From contig JAJEFJ010000106.1 of the NCBI GenBank assembly GCA_022820485.1, forward strand, positions 62,001 to 126,000: a DNA stretch of 64,000 bases, read 5' to 3'. Source of the DNA: Candidatus Latescibacterota bacterium (lineage in GTDB: Bacteria; Latescibacterota; UBA2968; UBA8231). Below the pieces are notes generated by a model. The model was given only the letters and a program-made list of their open reading frames with translations. It made no database searches and was not told where the DNA came from. This document shows, one piece after another, positions 47,556 to 56,769 of this stretch. The stretch's first letter is position 1. Each line of letters begins with the position of its first letter. The translations under genes and the position numbers were made by a program.

Positions 47556-50500
47556 TCAATCGGTCAATTCGGCGAATACGGTCGAAAATATGCGCCGCGT
47601 CTGTCGCATCCATATCTCTACCTCGTCTTGGAAGGCCGCTACGTCTTTAGCGCCGAGGGCGCGGCTCAATATCTCCAACTCGCGGCCGGTCGGCAGGGCA
47701 TCGCTGGCCCTTTCGCTGGCGAGTCGCATGCCCTTTTCCACCGCCCGCAGATACTCGTACGCGTCGAGCAGAAAGTGGCCCCGCTCCGAGTCTAAATGGC
47801 CCTGCTCGACGAGCAGTTGCAGCGCGCGTCTCGTGCTGCCCACGCGCAAGTCTCGGTCTCGATAGCCCCACTTGAGCACCAGTACCTGCGCCACGAATTC
47901 GATATCGACAATGCCGCCCGGACCGCGCTTGACGTTGATGCGCGTTTGGCGCTTGCCCTGCGGCTCCATCCGCTGGCGCATCTCCTGCATCTGCGCGACC
48001 AAGGCCGCTTCTACTTCCCGGCTGTACACGAAGCGCTCAATCGCCCGCAAGACCCGCGCACCGAACTCGGCATCGCCGGCCACTTGGCGGGCGCGACTCA
48101 GCGCCATCCGCTCCCAAGTGGCCGCCCGCTGCGCTAAGTAGCGGCGGTAGCCGACCAGCGAGATGGCCATGGGGGCGCTGGCTCCTTCGGGCCGCAGTCG
48201 CGCATCCACCGCATACAGCCCGCCCTCGGCTAACAGGGCGATCAGACGCTGGCTGAACTCAATGAAAAATACGCTATTCGGCACGCCGCGGCGCGTCTTG
48301 CCGTCGCTTTCGTACACGAAAAACAAATCCAAATCCGAACCAAAATCCACCTCGCGGCCCCCAAACTTGCCGGCGGCCAATACGGCGAACCGCACATCGC
48401 GGCCCTGCCGGTTGCGCGGCTTGCCCCACCGCCGCACCAACGGCCCCCAAGCCAGCCGATAGACCGCTTGCAACACGTCTTCGCCCAATTCCGTTAGCCG
48501 CAGGAAAGTCTCCTCCTCGGTCGCCAAGCCCATCAGGTCGTCGGCCCCAATGCGCAGGAGGGATTTGTGCTGCATCCGGGCAATGGCGCGCAAATCGCCA
48601 CGCGCCGGGCCAGACTCCAAGCCCCAGTCAGCTTGGCTAACTAAGCTGTCGAGCAGGGCTGGATCGCGGCGCAAAAGATCGGCGAGAAAGCGGCTTGAGC
48701 CACAGATGGCAATGAGCAAGGTGCGAAAGCCGGTGTGCTCTTGCAACAAGGAGTACAAAGCACCCGGCGCACCATACGCCTCGACTATCTGGGTGAAGCG
48801 CAACAGCCCTTGGTCTGGATCGGGAGCGGCGGCCAGCGAATTGAGCAGTTCCGGCAATAGGGCCTCAAAGTGGGCACGTCCCCCGCTCAGCAACACGCCC
48901 ATGGCCACCAGACGCTGCAAGCGGCGATGCGCGGCGGCCCCATCGACAAAGCCCCGCTCCACCAAGTCGGCTTTTGCGGCCGCGCTGCCGTTTTCGACCT
49001 CTAAAAGCCACGTCGGCGAGCGTGGAGCCGCCGTGTCGCCGTAAAACAACGCAGCAAACAAGCGGCGCACCCGCAGCCGGTGTCCGGCGAGCGCAGCGCT
49101 AAAGGCCCGCGCATCTTCATACCCCATGACCAAGGCCAAGGCCCGCAAGGCTTGTGCATCTTCTGGGACGGCGTAGTCGGGTCGGCCAGAGGCGATTTGC
49201 AACAGGTTTTCAACGCGGCGAAAAAACTCGTACGCGTTTTTTAAGGCGCTGGCTTCTGCCGCAGTCAGGGCCGCCTTCATCGCGCCTTTAGGCGAGACCA
49301 CCTCGGCCAAGCGGTCAATAGCGGCCAGTGTGTTGTGGCTGCGCGCTTGGGGCTGGATGCCCCCGTAGAGCAGTTGTAGGCATTGGACGATGAATTCGAT
49401 GTCGCGGATCCCGCCCGCTTGCAGCTTGATGTTGTTCTCGCCGCGGGGACGCTCGCGGATGCTCGCCTCAATCCGCTCCTTGATGCGGCGGATTTCCTCG
49501 TGCGGTGCCGAGTGGAAGTAGGCTGGATAGATAAAGGGCCGGAGCATGGCCGCGTATTGCTCCCCCAGCGTCTGCGACCCCGCCACGCGCCGGGCCTTGA
49601 TCAGCATCTGCCGCTCCCACAGTTCGCCGCGCGTCTCGTAATACCTCCAACTGGCGCGCAACGAGTGGGTCAAGGTGCCGCTCGCGCCCTCGGGGCGCAG
49701 CCGCATATCGACGCGGTAGAAAAATCCTTCCTTGGTCGCCTCGGTCAGCACGTGGACTAGGCGCTGGCCCAAGCGGCGGAAAAACTCGCTGTTCTCCAGC
49801 GGCGTTCCCTCCCCTTCAGGCTGGGTCTCGCCCTCGCCATCCCACACGAAAATCAGGTCAATGTCCGAGCTGTAGTTTAACTCCTGCCCGCCGTATTTGC
49901 CCAAGCCGACGACGAGAAAGCGCGCCGGACGACCGCGCTCGTCCAGTGGGTGACCGTGCTCCTGCCACAAGTCGTGCTGGCATGTTTCAAGGGCCAACTC
50001 AACCACCACATCGGCTAAGTCGGCCAGCTCTTTTCCTATCTGTGCAACCGGCTTGGTGCCGAGAATTTCGGCGGCACCAATGCGCAAAAACTCGCGCCGA
50101 TGCACCCGCCGCAACACCTCCAAACGCTCCTCAAACTCGGAGACATGACCGATATCAGTGCGCAAAATCTGCCGTAGGGTACTCCGCTCCAGTGGCTCGA
50201 CTAAGTGCGGAGTCTCGACCAACAACCACAACAGGAACTCGAAATCGCGCACCAAAATGTCGGCGAGAAAGGTGCTGTGGCTTACGACCTGCACCAAGCG
50301 CTGACATAGAATGGGATCGGCCTCTAAATGAGAAAAAAGCCCTCGTGGACCGTATGCCACAGCCAAGCGCACCAACTGCCGCAGGCCCTCGTCCGGCCGG
50401 CCCGTCGCAGCCAGTTCGGCCAACGCAAGGGCTGGCAACGGCGCGGATTGCGGCGGGCCACCAATCCGGTCCAAGGTCTCTAGGGCTTGGACCGGATCGG

Positions 50501-50585
50501 CAAAACCCAATTGCGCTAGGGGATCAAGGGCTTTAGCCGCGTCCGCGGTGAGCGCGCGACGGGCCAGTTCCAATGCGGTGGGCAC
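47556..50585 (-). CDS. glnE: bifunctional glutamine synthetase adenylyltransferase/deadenylase
   Basis: This 1009-aa protein has the usual length of GlnE. It adenylylates and deadenylylates glutamine synthetase in response to PII. The two nucleotidyltransferase domains are visible: YSSDIDLIFVWDGE near residues 236-249 (N-terminal, deadenylase) and DFGSDLDLFFVYES near 748-761 (C-terminal, adenylylase), with GGIRDIEFIVQ and GGIVDIEFVAQ helping each site. The start is GTG 50585, 9 bases after the glnB stop, so the nitrogen regulator pair is an operon. Glutamine synthetase and GlnD are not in the window. Confidence 0.95.
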   Translation of the reverse strand: MPTALELARRALTADAAKALDPLAQLGFADPVQALETLDRIGGPPQSAPLPALALAELAATGRPDEGLRQLVRLAVAYGPRGLFSHLEADPILCQRLVQVVSHSTFLADILVRDFEFLLWLLVETPHLVEPLERSTLRQILRTDIGHVSEFEERLEVLRRVHRREFLRIGAAEILGTKPVAQIGKELADLADVVVELALETCQHDLWQEHGHPLDERGRPARFLVVGLGKYGGQELNYSSDIDLIFVWDGEGETQPEGEGTPLENSEFFRRLGQRLVHVLTEATKEGFFYRVDMRLRPEGASGTLTHSLRASWRYYETRGELWERQMLIKARRVAGSQTLGEQYAAMLRPFIYPAYFHSAPHEEIRRIKERIEASIRERPRGENNIKLQAGGIRDIEFIVQCLQLLYGGIQPQARSHNTLAAIDRLAEVVSPKGAMKAALTAAEASALKNAYEFFRRVENLLQIASGRPDYAVPEDAQALRALALVMGYEDARAFSAALAGHRLRVRRLFAALFYGDTAAPRSPTWLLEVENGSAAAKADLVERGFVDGAAAHRRLQRLVAMGVLLSGGRAHFEALLPELLNSLAAAPDPDQGLLRFTQIVEAYGAPGALYSLLQEHTGFRTLLIAICGSSRFLADLLRRDPALLDSLVSQADWGLESGPARGDLRAIARMQHKSLLRIGADDLMGLATEEETFLRLTELGEDVLQAVYRLAWGPLVRRWGKPRNRQGRDVRFAVLAAGKFGGREVDFGSDLDLFFVYESDGKTRRGVPNSVFFIEFSQRLIALLAEGGLYAVDARLRPEGASAPMAISLVGYRRYLAQRAATWERMALSRARQVAGDAEFGARVLRAIERFVYSREVEAALVAQMQEMRQRMEPQGKRQTRINVKRGPGGIVDIEFVAQVLVLKWGYRDRDLRVGSTRRALQLLVEQGHLDSERGHFLLDAYEYLRAVEKGMRLASERASDALPTGRELEILSRALGAKDVAAFQDEVEIWMRQTRRIFSTVFAELTD

Positions 50586-50594
50586 TACCGGGCT

Positions 50595-50933
50595 TCAGAG
50601 GGCGTTTTCGCCGGTTTCGCCGGTGCGGATGCGGATGGCATCGATCAGTTCGGAGACGAAGATCTTGCCGTCGCCGACCTCGCCGGTGGCAGCCGACTGC
50701 ATAATGGCTTCCACCGCTTCGTCGAGTTGGCCATCGCCAACGGCCAATTCAATGCGAATTTTGGGCATGAAATCGAGCTGGTACTCGGCACCGCGATAGA
50801 TTTCGCTGTGGCCGCGCTGGCGACCGCAGCCGCGCACCTCGCTAACGGACATGCCGACGAGGCCAATCGCGGCTAGGGATTGTTTGACCTCGTCGAGTTT
50901 GAAGGGCTTGATAAAGGCCACGATGTTTTTCAC
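50595..50933 (-). CDS. glnB: nitrogen regulatory protein PII
   Basis: This 112-aa PII protein starts at GTG 50933 behind GAGAGGG. The T-loop is intact: GRQRGHSEIYRGAEYQLDF with Tyr51, the uridylylation site, and the C-terminal GEVGDGKIFVSELIDAIRIRTGETG holds the B-loop and ATP/2-oxoglutarate site. It senses 2-oxoglutarate and ATP/ADP and signals to GlnE next door. The upstream KptA gene ends 10 bases before it. Confidence 0.95.
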   Translation of the reverse strand: MKNIVAFIKPFKLDEVKQSLAAIGLVGMSVSEVRGCGRQRGHSEIYRGAEYQLDFMPKIRIELAVGDGQLDEAVEAIMQSAATGEVGDGKIFVSELIDAIRIRTGETGENAL

Positions 50934-50943
50934 GATATCCCTC

Positions 50944-51567
50944 TCAACGGGCCGAAAAGCGCGGCTTGCGGCCGTAGCTTATGCCGCCGGCCGCCGACAT
51001 CGGAGCAACGTCGAGGGGCTTTTGTTGACTGCCGTGGATGGGGCCGATGCAACCGGCTGGGATTTCTTCGGTCAGCACGACCGTGCCGCGAGGAAAAAAG
51101 CGACAGCCCTCCTCGTGGGCCTTGGCCGCGAGAATTTCTACTACGCAGGGGGTGTCGCGTTGGTGGCTGTGCGACTCGGCCGCCTCGCGCGTCAGCGACA
51201 GATGCACGTAGTAGCGATCACCGGGGGAAATGCCCTCGCGGGTGAAGCGCTGGGCGGCGCTGCGAGTCGTGCCCATGTAGAGTCGATCGGGCGGCGGGTC
51301 CATAGGCTCGCCGTCCATATCGACGAAAAAACTGTGTCCGTACAGCGCGCGAATGCCAAACTCGTTCAGTTCAAAACGATACTGCCCTGGGGCGTTGACG
51401 AGGTTGACGACATCGGCTTCGGCTATCTCTGCGTAGCGTTCTTGTACTCCTTGTACTACCTGATCCAACGGCGCGTAGCCGTAAGCATCAATCTCCAGTC
51501 CAAATTCGTCGGGCCGATGCCTGAGCATCAGCGAAAGCAATTTGGAAATACGACTTGTATTGGCCAC
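50944..51567 (-). CDS. kptA: RNA 2'-phosphotransferase (Tpt1/KptA family)
   Basis: This 207-aa protein starts at GTG 51567. It would transfer an internal RNA 2'-phosphate to NAD, the last step of tRNA splicing in eukaryotes. Family marks are MANTSRISKLLSLMLRHRPD at the N-terminus (HR.P motif), RFELNEFGIRALYGHSF, MGTTRSAAQRFTREGISPG and HLSLTREAAE. The bacterial role is unknown; repair of RNA damage is suspected. Its place between purE and glnB in the dcw-downstream run is unusual and may tie it to growth physiology. Confidence 0.9.
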   Translation of the reverse strand: MANTSRISKLLSLMLRHRPDEFGLEIDAYGYAPLDQVVQGVQERYAEIAEADVVNLVNAPGQYRFELNEFGIRALYGHSFFVDMDGEPMDPPPDRLYMGTTRSAAQRFTREGISPGDRYYVHLSLTREAAESHSHQRDTPCVVEILAAKAHEEGCRFFPRGTVVLTEEIPAGCIGPIHGSQQKPLDVAPMSAAGGISYGRKPRFSAR

Positions 51568-51592
51568 TGCTCATCGCGTCCTTTCAGCATTT

Positions 51593-51620
51593 GTAGGGAC
51601 GACCAACCGGTCGCCCCTAC
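51593..51620. repeat. GTAGGG-type hairpin between purE and kptA
   Basis: GTAGGGACGACC (51593-51604) and GGTCGCCCCTAC (51609-51620) form a 12-bp stem with one mismatch around AACC. The arm resembles the inner arm of the element at 7621-7741. It may stabilise or separate the purE and kptA parts of the mRNA. Confidence 0.6.
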
Positions 51621-51624
51621 GGTC

Positions 51625-52080
51625 TTAGGGGTTCCACTGTGCGCGATAAGTTTCAATGGCCTGGGCAACCGCCTCGTCGGACAAGGCGATGATCTGGGCC
51701 GCCAGCATCGCCGCATTGCGGGCATTGTCAATGCCGACGGTCGCCACCGGAATACCCGGCGGCATCTGCACGATGGAGTAGAGCGAATCGACTCCATTGA
51801 GCGCACCCGAGGCAATGGGGACTCCGATGACCGGCAAGGTCGTATGTGCCGCCACCACGCCGGGTAGGGCCGCAGCTAAGCCAGCACCGGCGATGATCAC
51901 TTTGAGGCCGCGGCCAGCCGCCTCGCTGGCCCAAGTAGCAGTGCGCTCGGGGTTGCGGTGGGCCGAAGATACGATCATTTCGTAGCCGAGTCTTAGCTCT
52001 TCGAGCACCGCCGCCCCCTTGCGCATGGTGTCCTCGTCCGAGGTACTGCCCATGATTACGCCAACGCGAATATCTGCCAT
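51625..52080 (-). CDS. purE: N5-carboxyaminoimidazole ribonucleotide mutase
   Basis: This 151-aa class I PurE starts at ATG 52080 behind GGGAGG. It interconverts N5-CAIR and CAIR in purine synthesis. The hallmark segments are [32 protein letters not shown] (the catalytic His), [20 protein letters not shown] and [14 protein letters not shown]. PurK is not adjacent. It lies 77 bases after ftsZ on the same strand. Confidence 0.9.
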   Translation of the reverse strand: MADIRVGVIMGSTSDEDTMRKGAAVLEELRLGYEMIVSSAHRNPERTATWASEAAGRGLKVIIAGAGLAAALPGVVAAHTTLPVIGVPIASGALNGVDSLYSIVQMPPGIPVATVGIDNARNAAMLAAQIIALSDEAVAQAIETYRAQWNP

Positions 52081-52157
52081 GTAAAAACATCCTCCCTGTG
52101 AATTCTATCGCGCACAGATGTTAAAATAAACCAAATCGCCCGTGCGCGACAACTGCC

Positions 52158-53363
52158 CTAAGAAGCGTTCATTTTGCGGCGCAGGAAGGTGGGTATGTCC
52201 AAATCGCCAACCGCCGGGCGCACTGGTTCCTGATGCTCCTGAGGAATGCTGTGGCCGTTGCGCAGATACGTGGGCACTTCCAAGGAGGTGCCCCCATTGC
52301 CGTTGCCGAGGAGGACCGGGCTGCCGATGGTCAAAGGATCCGCCTCCACGTCCTGTTGCGTCGGCTCCTCTTGGGCACGGGCCGGCGGCTCGGCTTCGCT
52401 GCTCTTGTTTATGTTGAAGCCCGTGGCGATGACCGTCACGCGGATGTTGTCGGTCAAGCTATCGTCGATTACGGTACCGAAGATGATCTCGGCGTCCGAG
52501 CCAGATTCCTCGTTGATCAGCGACATGACCTCGTTGACCTCGTAGAGCGTGAGATTGGAGTCGCCGGCGATATTGATCAACACGCCCTTGGCACCGGTGA
52601 TCGACACATCCTCCAAAAGCGGGCTGTTGATCGCCTTGCGAGCGGCCTCCACAGCCCGCTCTTCGCCGCTGTGCTCCCCAAGGCCCATAATCGCATCCCC
52701 GCCCTTGGAAATTACCGTGCGTACATCGTTGAAGTCGAGATTGACCATGCCCGGAATCGTAATCAGGTCGGAGATGCCACGCGTGGCTTGCATCAGCACT
52801 TCGTCGGCCTTGAGAAACGCATCTTGGAGCGTAGTGTCGCGGCCGCAGACTTCTAACAGGCGCTGGTTTTTGATGGTGATCAGGGTGTCAACTTGGTCCT
52901 TTAGCTCGGCAATCCCGCTCCTGGCGTTCTTCATCCGCGGAGAGCCTTCCATTAGAAAAGGCTCGGTGACAATGCCGACCGTTAGGGCCCCTTGATCGCG
53001 GGAAATTTCCGCAACAGTGGGCGCGACTCCCGTACCTGTACCGCCACCCATACCGGCCGTGATGAAGATCAGATCCGAGTCCTGTAGCTGCTTGGAAACC
53101 TTGTCGCGGTCTTCTTCGATGGCTTGTCGTCCCACCTCGGGGTCTGCACCAGCACCCAAACCCCGCGTGACGCTGCTGCCGATGCAAATGGGAAAGTCAG
53201 CCCGCGAGGTCTCCAGCGCCTGAGCATCCGTGTTGACGGCGACGAATTCGACGCCGTGCATCCCTGACTCGATCATGCGGTTGATGGCATTGCCGCCGCT
53301 GCCACCAACGCCGACGACCTTAATTCGCGCTCGATGCTCGTTATCGATCAACCTAATTGCCAT
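52158..53363 (-). CDS. ftsZ: cell-division GTPase FtsZ
   Basis: This 401-aa tubulin homologue polymerises to form the Z-ring. The signature GGGTGTG lies in ITAGMGGGTGTGVAPTVAEI (near residues 104-117), and the nucleotide loop VGGSGGNAINRMI is near the start. The synergy loop NLDFNDVRTVISKGGDAIMG is intact. The C-terminal peptide DIPTFLRRKMNAS fits the FtsA/ZipA-binding tail. The gene follows ftsA after 36 bases at the end of the dcw cluster. Confidence 0.97.
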   Translation of the reverse strand: MAIRLIDNEHRARIKVVGVGGSGGNAINRMIESGMHGVEFVAVNTDAQALETSRADFPICIGSSVTRGLGAGADPEVGRQAIEEDRDKVSKQLQDSDLIFITAGMGGGTGTGVAPTVAEISRDQGALTVGIVTEPFLMEGSPRMKNARSGIAELKDQVDTLITIKNQRLLEVCGRDTTLQDAFLKADEVLMQATRGISDLITIPGMVNLDFNDVRTVISKGGDAIMGLGEHSGEERAVEAARKAINSPLLEDVSITGAKGVLINIAGDSNLTLYEVNEVMSLINEESGSDAEIIFGTVIDDSLTDNIRVTVIATGFNINKSSEAEPPARAQEEPTQQDVEADPLTIGSPVLLGNGNGGTSLEVPTYLRNGHSIPQEHQEPVRPAVGDLDIPTFLRRKMNAS

Positions 53364-53399
53364 ACTTACTCCTCCTTAATTTTGGGACCAGCACCGCCG

Positions 53400-54572
53400 C
53401 TAGTCCCGTGGTTGTAACCATCTTTTTACGCGCCCGAACACCGAATCGAAGCGATCTTCGACCAGACCCGGCGCTTCTGTTTGGTTTTTTCCTTCCTGTT
53501 TCTCCATTCCGTACAGGAGCAGACCCAGCACCGTAGCATACGCTGGGCTGGCTAGCTCTACGGCTCCCTCAAACCCGCTCGGCTCCCCCAAGCGCACCGG
53601 CATGTTAAAAACCCGCTCGGCCAAGGCCACGGCTCCAGTGATTTGCGCTCCCCCACCCGTGAGGACAATACCCGCGCCTAGCGCAGCATGGGGCAACGCG
53701 GTATAGACCTGCTTGCGGGCTAGGGCCAATATCTCCTCCATGCGCGCCGCGGCGATAAGGGCTACTGTCTCGCTAGGTGCGCCCGCGCACTTGGCCTGCT
53801 CGGCCTCAACCCGCGTGGTGCGCAGCCCAACGCCGATGTCGTTGGTCACGTTATGCCCACCCAATCCGACGTTGCCCGAGTGGCTCATCCCTTTGCCAAC
53901 AAAGACGGCCACATCGGTCGTGCCGCCGCCGATGTCGAGTAGGCAGACTCCCATCTGCCGCTCGTCCTCACTGAGGACCGCATAGCTCGAAGCAAGTGCG
54001 CCGAGCACGACACCGCGCACATCGACGCCCGCACGGAGGATGCTGTGGCAGATGTTCCGCACGGCGGCAACCGAGCTGGTGACTACGTGTACACTGGCCT
54101 CTAAGCGCACTCCGTACATACCCACGGGATCGAGAATGCCCCGCTGGCCATTGACGGCAAATTCTTGGGGCAAAACGTGTAGTACCTCGCGGTCAAATGG
54201 CACTTTGACCACGCCGGCCGCAGCGAGCACGCGGGCGCGGTCCTGTACTCCGATCCATCCGCCTTCGCCGCCGACAGCCACCATGCCCGTACTGTTGAGG
54301 CTGGCGATGTATTGGCCAGAAATGCCAGCGTACACCGAGTCGATTTCGACCCCAGCCATCAGCTCCGCTTGACGCACGGCCTCGCCAATGGCGCGCACAG
54401 TCTTCTCGGCATCCACAATCGCCCCGCGCTGGAGCCCCTCTGAGGGGTGCTGACCTATGCCAATAATCCGCAGAGGCCGCTCGGCGACCTGCTCGGCAAT
54501 GACGGCGCAGACCTTAGTGGTGCCCAAGTCCAGCCCGGCGATAATGGTGCTGTGCTCCTCGCTCCAGTTCAT
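53400..54572 (-). CDS. ftsA: actin-like cell-division protein FtsA
   Basis: This 390-aa actin-like ATPase tethers FtsZ to the membrane. Phosphate-1 motif is AGLDLGTTKVCAVIAEQ, phosphate-2 is VCLLDIGGGTTDVAVFVGKG and the adenosine site is GAGIVLTGGGAQITGAVAL. A C-terminal amphipathic end (FDSVFGRVKRWLQPRD) is the membrane-targeting helix. The start ATG overlaps the ftsQ stop as ATGA. Confidence 0.97.
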   Translation of the reverse strand: MNWSEEHSTIIAGLDLGTTKVCAVIAEQVAERPLRIIGIGQHPSEGLQRGAIVDAEKTVRAIGEAVRQAELMAGVEIDSVYAGISGQYIASLNSTGMVAVGGEGGWIGVQDRARVLAAAGVVKVPFDREVLHVLPQEFAVNGQRGILDPVGMYGVRLEASVHVVTSSVAAVRNICHSILRAGVDVRGVVLGALASSYAVLSEDERQMGVCLLDIGGGTTDVAVFVGKGMSHSGNVGLGGHNVTNDIGVGLRTTRVEAEQAKCAGAPSETVALIAAARMEEILALARKQVYTALPHAALGAGIVLTGGGAQITGAVALAERVFNMPVRLGEPSGFEGAVELASPAYATVLGLLLYGMEKQEGKNQTEAPGLVEDRFDSVFGRVKRWLQPRD

Positions 54573-55384
54573 CCCGATTTTGCTTTCTTTTTGCCTACTA
54601 CCATCTGGCCGGCATAGCGCAAGTCGATATAGGCCGGATCGGGATGGCTTTGATGGACGCGCGGCATCAGATCGCGGATGGTGCGGAGCCGGTGGGCGGC
54701 TTCGTTGGCCGGCAAGCGCACTTCGAGTCCGTCACCGGCCATCTGCAAGCGAATGCTCGCCCCGGACATCGGCTGGATGCCGGCTACGTTGAGGCAAAAT
54801 TCCGCATCGGCAACCGTGGCTTCCTCCCACCAGCGCAATATCGCCAATAGCGCGGAGTCCGATACGGCCATGCCCGGCTGCAGCGAGTCGCTGCGGACCG
54901 ACAGCCCGGATATGACGGGCAAATTGCGGGACGGGACATCCGTACTGCCTGCCGGCAGCAGGACGCCATCGGGCGTTATCCCGTAGGTCTGGCCCAAATC
55001 GATCCAAGCTACTTGACGATGCTCGACGATATCGACGGCAATCCGGTTGGGTGGCTTGCGCACCACGAGAGCTTGCTTGATCCAATACATGGCTTCCAGT
55101 CGCTCCGCGACCTCGTCCAAGTCGATGGCGAAAATGTTGCTGCCAGCCACAAGGCCACTGGCAACGCGTATGTCCTCCCCACTGAGCCGCCGCAACCCAT
55201 CCACCTCAATAACCTTGAGGCCAAAGTAGGAGGCTTGGCCAAAGTAGGTAGCCGCCTGATAGGCCGCTAAGGTGCTGCCTGTGGCCAAGATCAAGAGCGC
55301 AATCCAAAGCCCGCGGACCTTGGATTGACCTCGCTCCCCCATAGTTGGCGGCTTCTTGCGCGCCTTGGTCTTCTGGCGGTTCAC
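54569..55384 (-). CDS. ftsQ: cell-division protein FtsQ (POTRA domain)
   Basis: This 271-aa bitopic protein starts at GTG 55384, overlapping the murC stop. A basic cytosolic tail (MNRQKTKARKKPP) precedes one membrane helix (GLWIALLILATGSTLAAYQA). The POTRA domain follows (FGLKVIEVDGLRRLSGEDIR, AERLEAMYWIKQALVVRKPP) and the beta domain contains VDIVEHRQVAWIDLG. FtsQ recruits FtsL/FtsB to the divisome. Overlaps on both sides show translational coupling. Confidence 0.9.
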   Translation of the reverse strand: MNRQKTKARKKPPTMGERGQSKVRGLWIALLILATGSTLAAYQAATYFGQASYFGLKVIEVDGLRRLSGEDIRVASGLVAGSNIFAIDLDEVAERLEAMYWIKQALVVRKPPNRIAVDIVEHRQVAWIDLGQTYGITPDGVLLPAGSTDVPSRNLPVISGLSVRSDSLQPGMAVSDSALLAILRWWEEATVADAEFCLNVAGIQPMSGASIRLQMAGDGLEVRLPANEAAHRLRTIRDLMPRVHQSHPDPAYIDLRYAGQMVVGKKKAKSG

Positions 55385-56769
55385 GAGTGCTCTCCAGCGG
55401 CCAAGGCCGCGATCAACTCCCCAGCCGCCTCGCCAATGTCGCCAGCTCCCATGACCAGCACCAAGTCGCCCCGACGACAGATACCCACCAAATGGGCCAC
55501 GAGTTGCTCTCGGTCCGGCAGGTATGCCACGGTTTTGTACCCGTTGGCGCGCATGGCTTCCGCGATGATCGCGGAAGCCACGCCGGGCAAGGGGGCCTCC
55601 CGCGCGGCATAGACCGCCGCCAGCACCACGTAGTCAGCCACCGCTAGCTCGCGGGCAAAGGCCCCTGCCAAGTCGCGGGTGCGCGAGTACAGGTGGGGTT
55701 GGAAGACAGCGACCACTCGGCGACCGCTCTGCCGCGCAGCGGCCAAGGCCACCGCTAATTCAGCCGGATGATGGGCATAGTCGTCCACGACCAGCACGCC
55801 AGCGAATTCCCCCTTGCGCTGAAAGCGCCGGTCGGCTCCGCCAAATTGCTCCAAAGCGTCGGCGATCACGGCAAATTCCACCTGTAGCGCACAAGTCAGC
55901 GCGGCGGCTCCAGCGGCATTGCGGACATTGTGGACGCCGTGGACCTGCAATTCGATCTCACCTAGCTTTTGCCCGTCAAAACACAGGGCAAACCGGCTGC
56001 CCCAAGCCCGCTCTTCGAGCTCGGCGATCCGGTAGTCGTTGTCACCGGCCATGCCATAGGTCTGATGAGGGCGCTGCAAGTCGGCCAGCACCCGCTCCCC
56101 GACCAACCCATCCCCGGCCAGCACACTGCAACCGCAAAAGGGCAGGCGCGCGAGAAATTGGCCGAAAGCCCGTTCGAGGGCCTCCAAGCTCCCGTAGTAA
56201 TCGAGGTGTTCGGCGTCTATACTTGTCACGAGGGCCAAACTCGGATACAGGTGCAAGAAGCCGCCAGCAAACTCGTCGGCCTCCACTACAAAGACCTCGC
56301 CACTTCCCACCTCGGCCTGCGGTCGCCCGTTGATCCAACCCCCGATCAAGACCTGGGGATCGAGGCCAGCGCGGCGCAAGATCGCCGCCGCCATCGAAGC
56401 AGTCGTCGTCTTACCGTGCGTACCGGCTACGGCGAGGGTCAACGGCGCGCGGGACAATTCCCCCAGCACCTCGGCCCGGCTCGCCGTGGGAATGCCCTCG
56501 TGCGCGGCCGCCTGCCGCTCGGGATTGTCAGCCGGGACGGCGGCCGAATACACCACTAGATCCACACCTTGGACGAACTGGCCGTCGTGCCCCACCGCGA
56601 CGGCGAATCCCTCCTGGCGCAGCAGCGCGACGCTGGGCGAGTCGGCCTGATCCGAGCCGCTTACCACGCAGCCTTTGGCAGCGAGCAGCCGGGCCAAGCC
56701 CTCCATGCCCGCTCCACCGATGCCGACGAGGTGGACGCGGCGATATTGGTCCAAGAGCGTCTTCATCAT
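55381..56769 (-). CDS. murC: UDP-N-acetylmuramate--L-alanine ligase
   Basis: The ATG at 56769 overlaps the ftsW stop as ATGA; a TTG 6 bases upstream is less likely. The 462-aa Mur ligase adds L-Ala to UDP-MurNAc. VHLVGIGGAGMEGLARLLAA is the MurC-type Rossmann start, AVAGTHGKTTTASMAAAILR the ATP site, and ILRRAGLDPQVLIGG and DDYAHHPAELAVALAAARQS follow. It sits between ftsW and ftsQ; murG and murB, often found here, are missing. Confidence 0.95.
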   Translation of the reverse strand: MMKTLLDQYRRVHLVGIGGAGMEGLARLLAAKGCVVSGSDQADSPSVALLRQEGFAVAVGHDGQFVQGVDLVVYSAAVPADNPERQAAAHEGIPTASRAEVLGELSRAPLTLAVAGTHGKTTTASMAAAILRRAGLDPQVLIGGWINGRPQAEVGSGEVFVVEADEFAGGFLHLYPSLALVTSIDAEHLDYYGSLEALERAFGQFLARLPFCGCSVLAGDGLVGERVLADLQRPHQTYGMAGDNDYRIAELEERAWGSRFALCFDGQKLGEIELQVHGVHNVRNAAGAAALTCALQVEFAVIADALEQFGGADRRFQRKGEFAGVLVVDDYAHHPAELAVALAAARQSGRRVVAVFQPHLYSRTRDLAGAFARELAVADYVVLAAVYAAREAPLPGVASAIIAEAMRANGYKTVAYLPDREQLVAHLVGICRRGDLVLVMGAGDIGEAAGELIAALAAGEHS

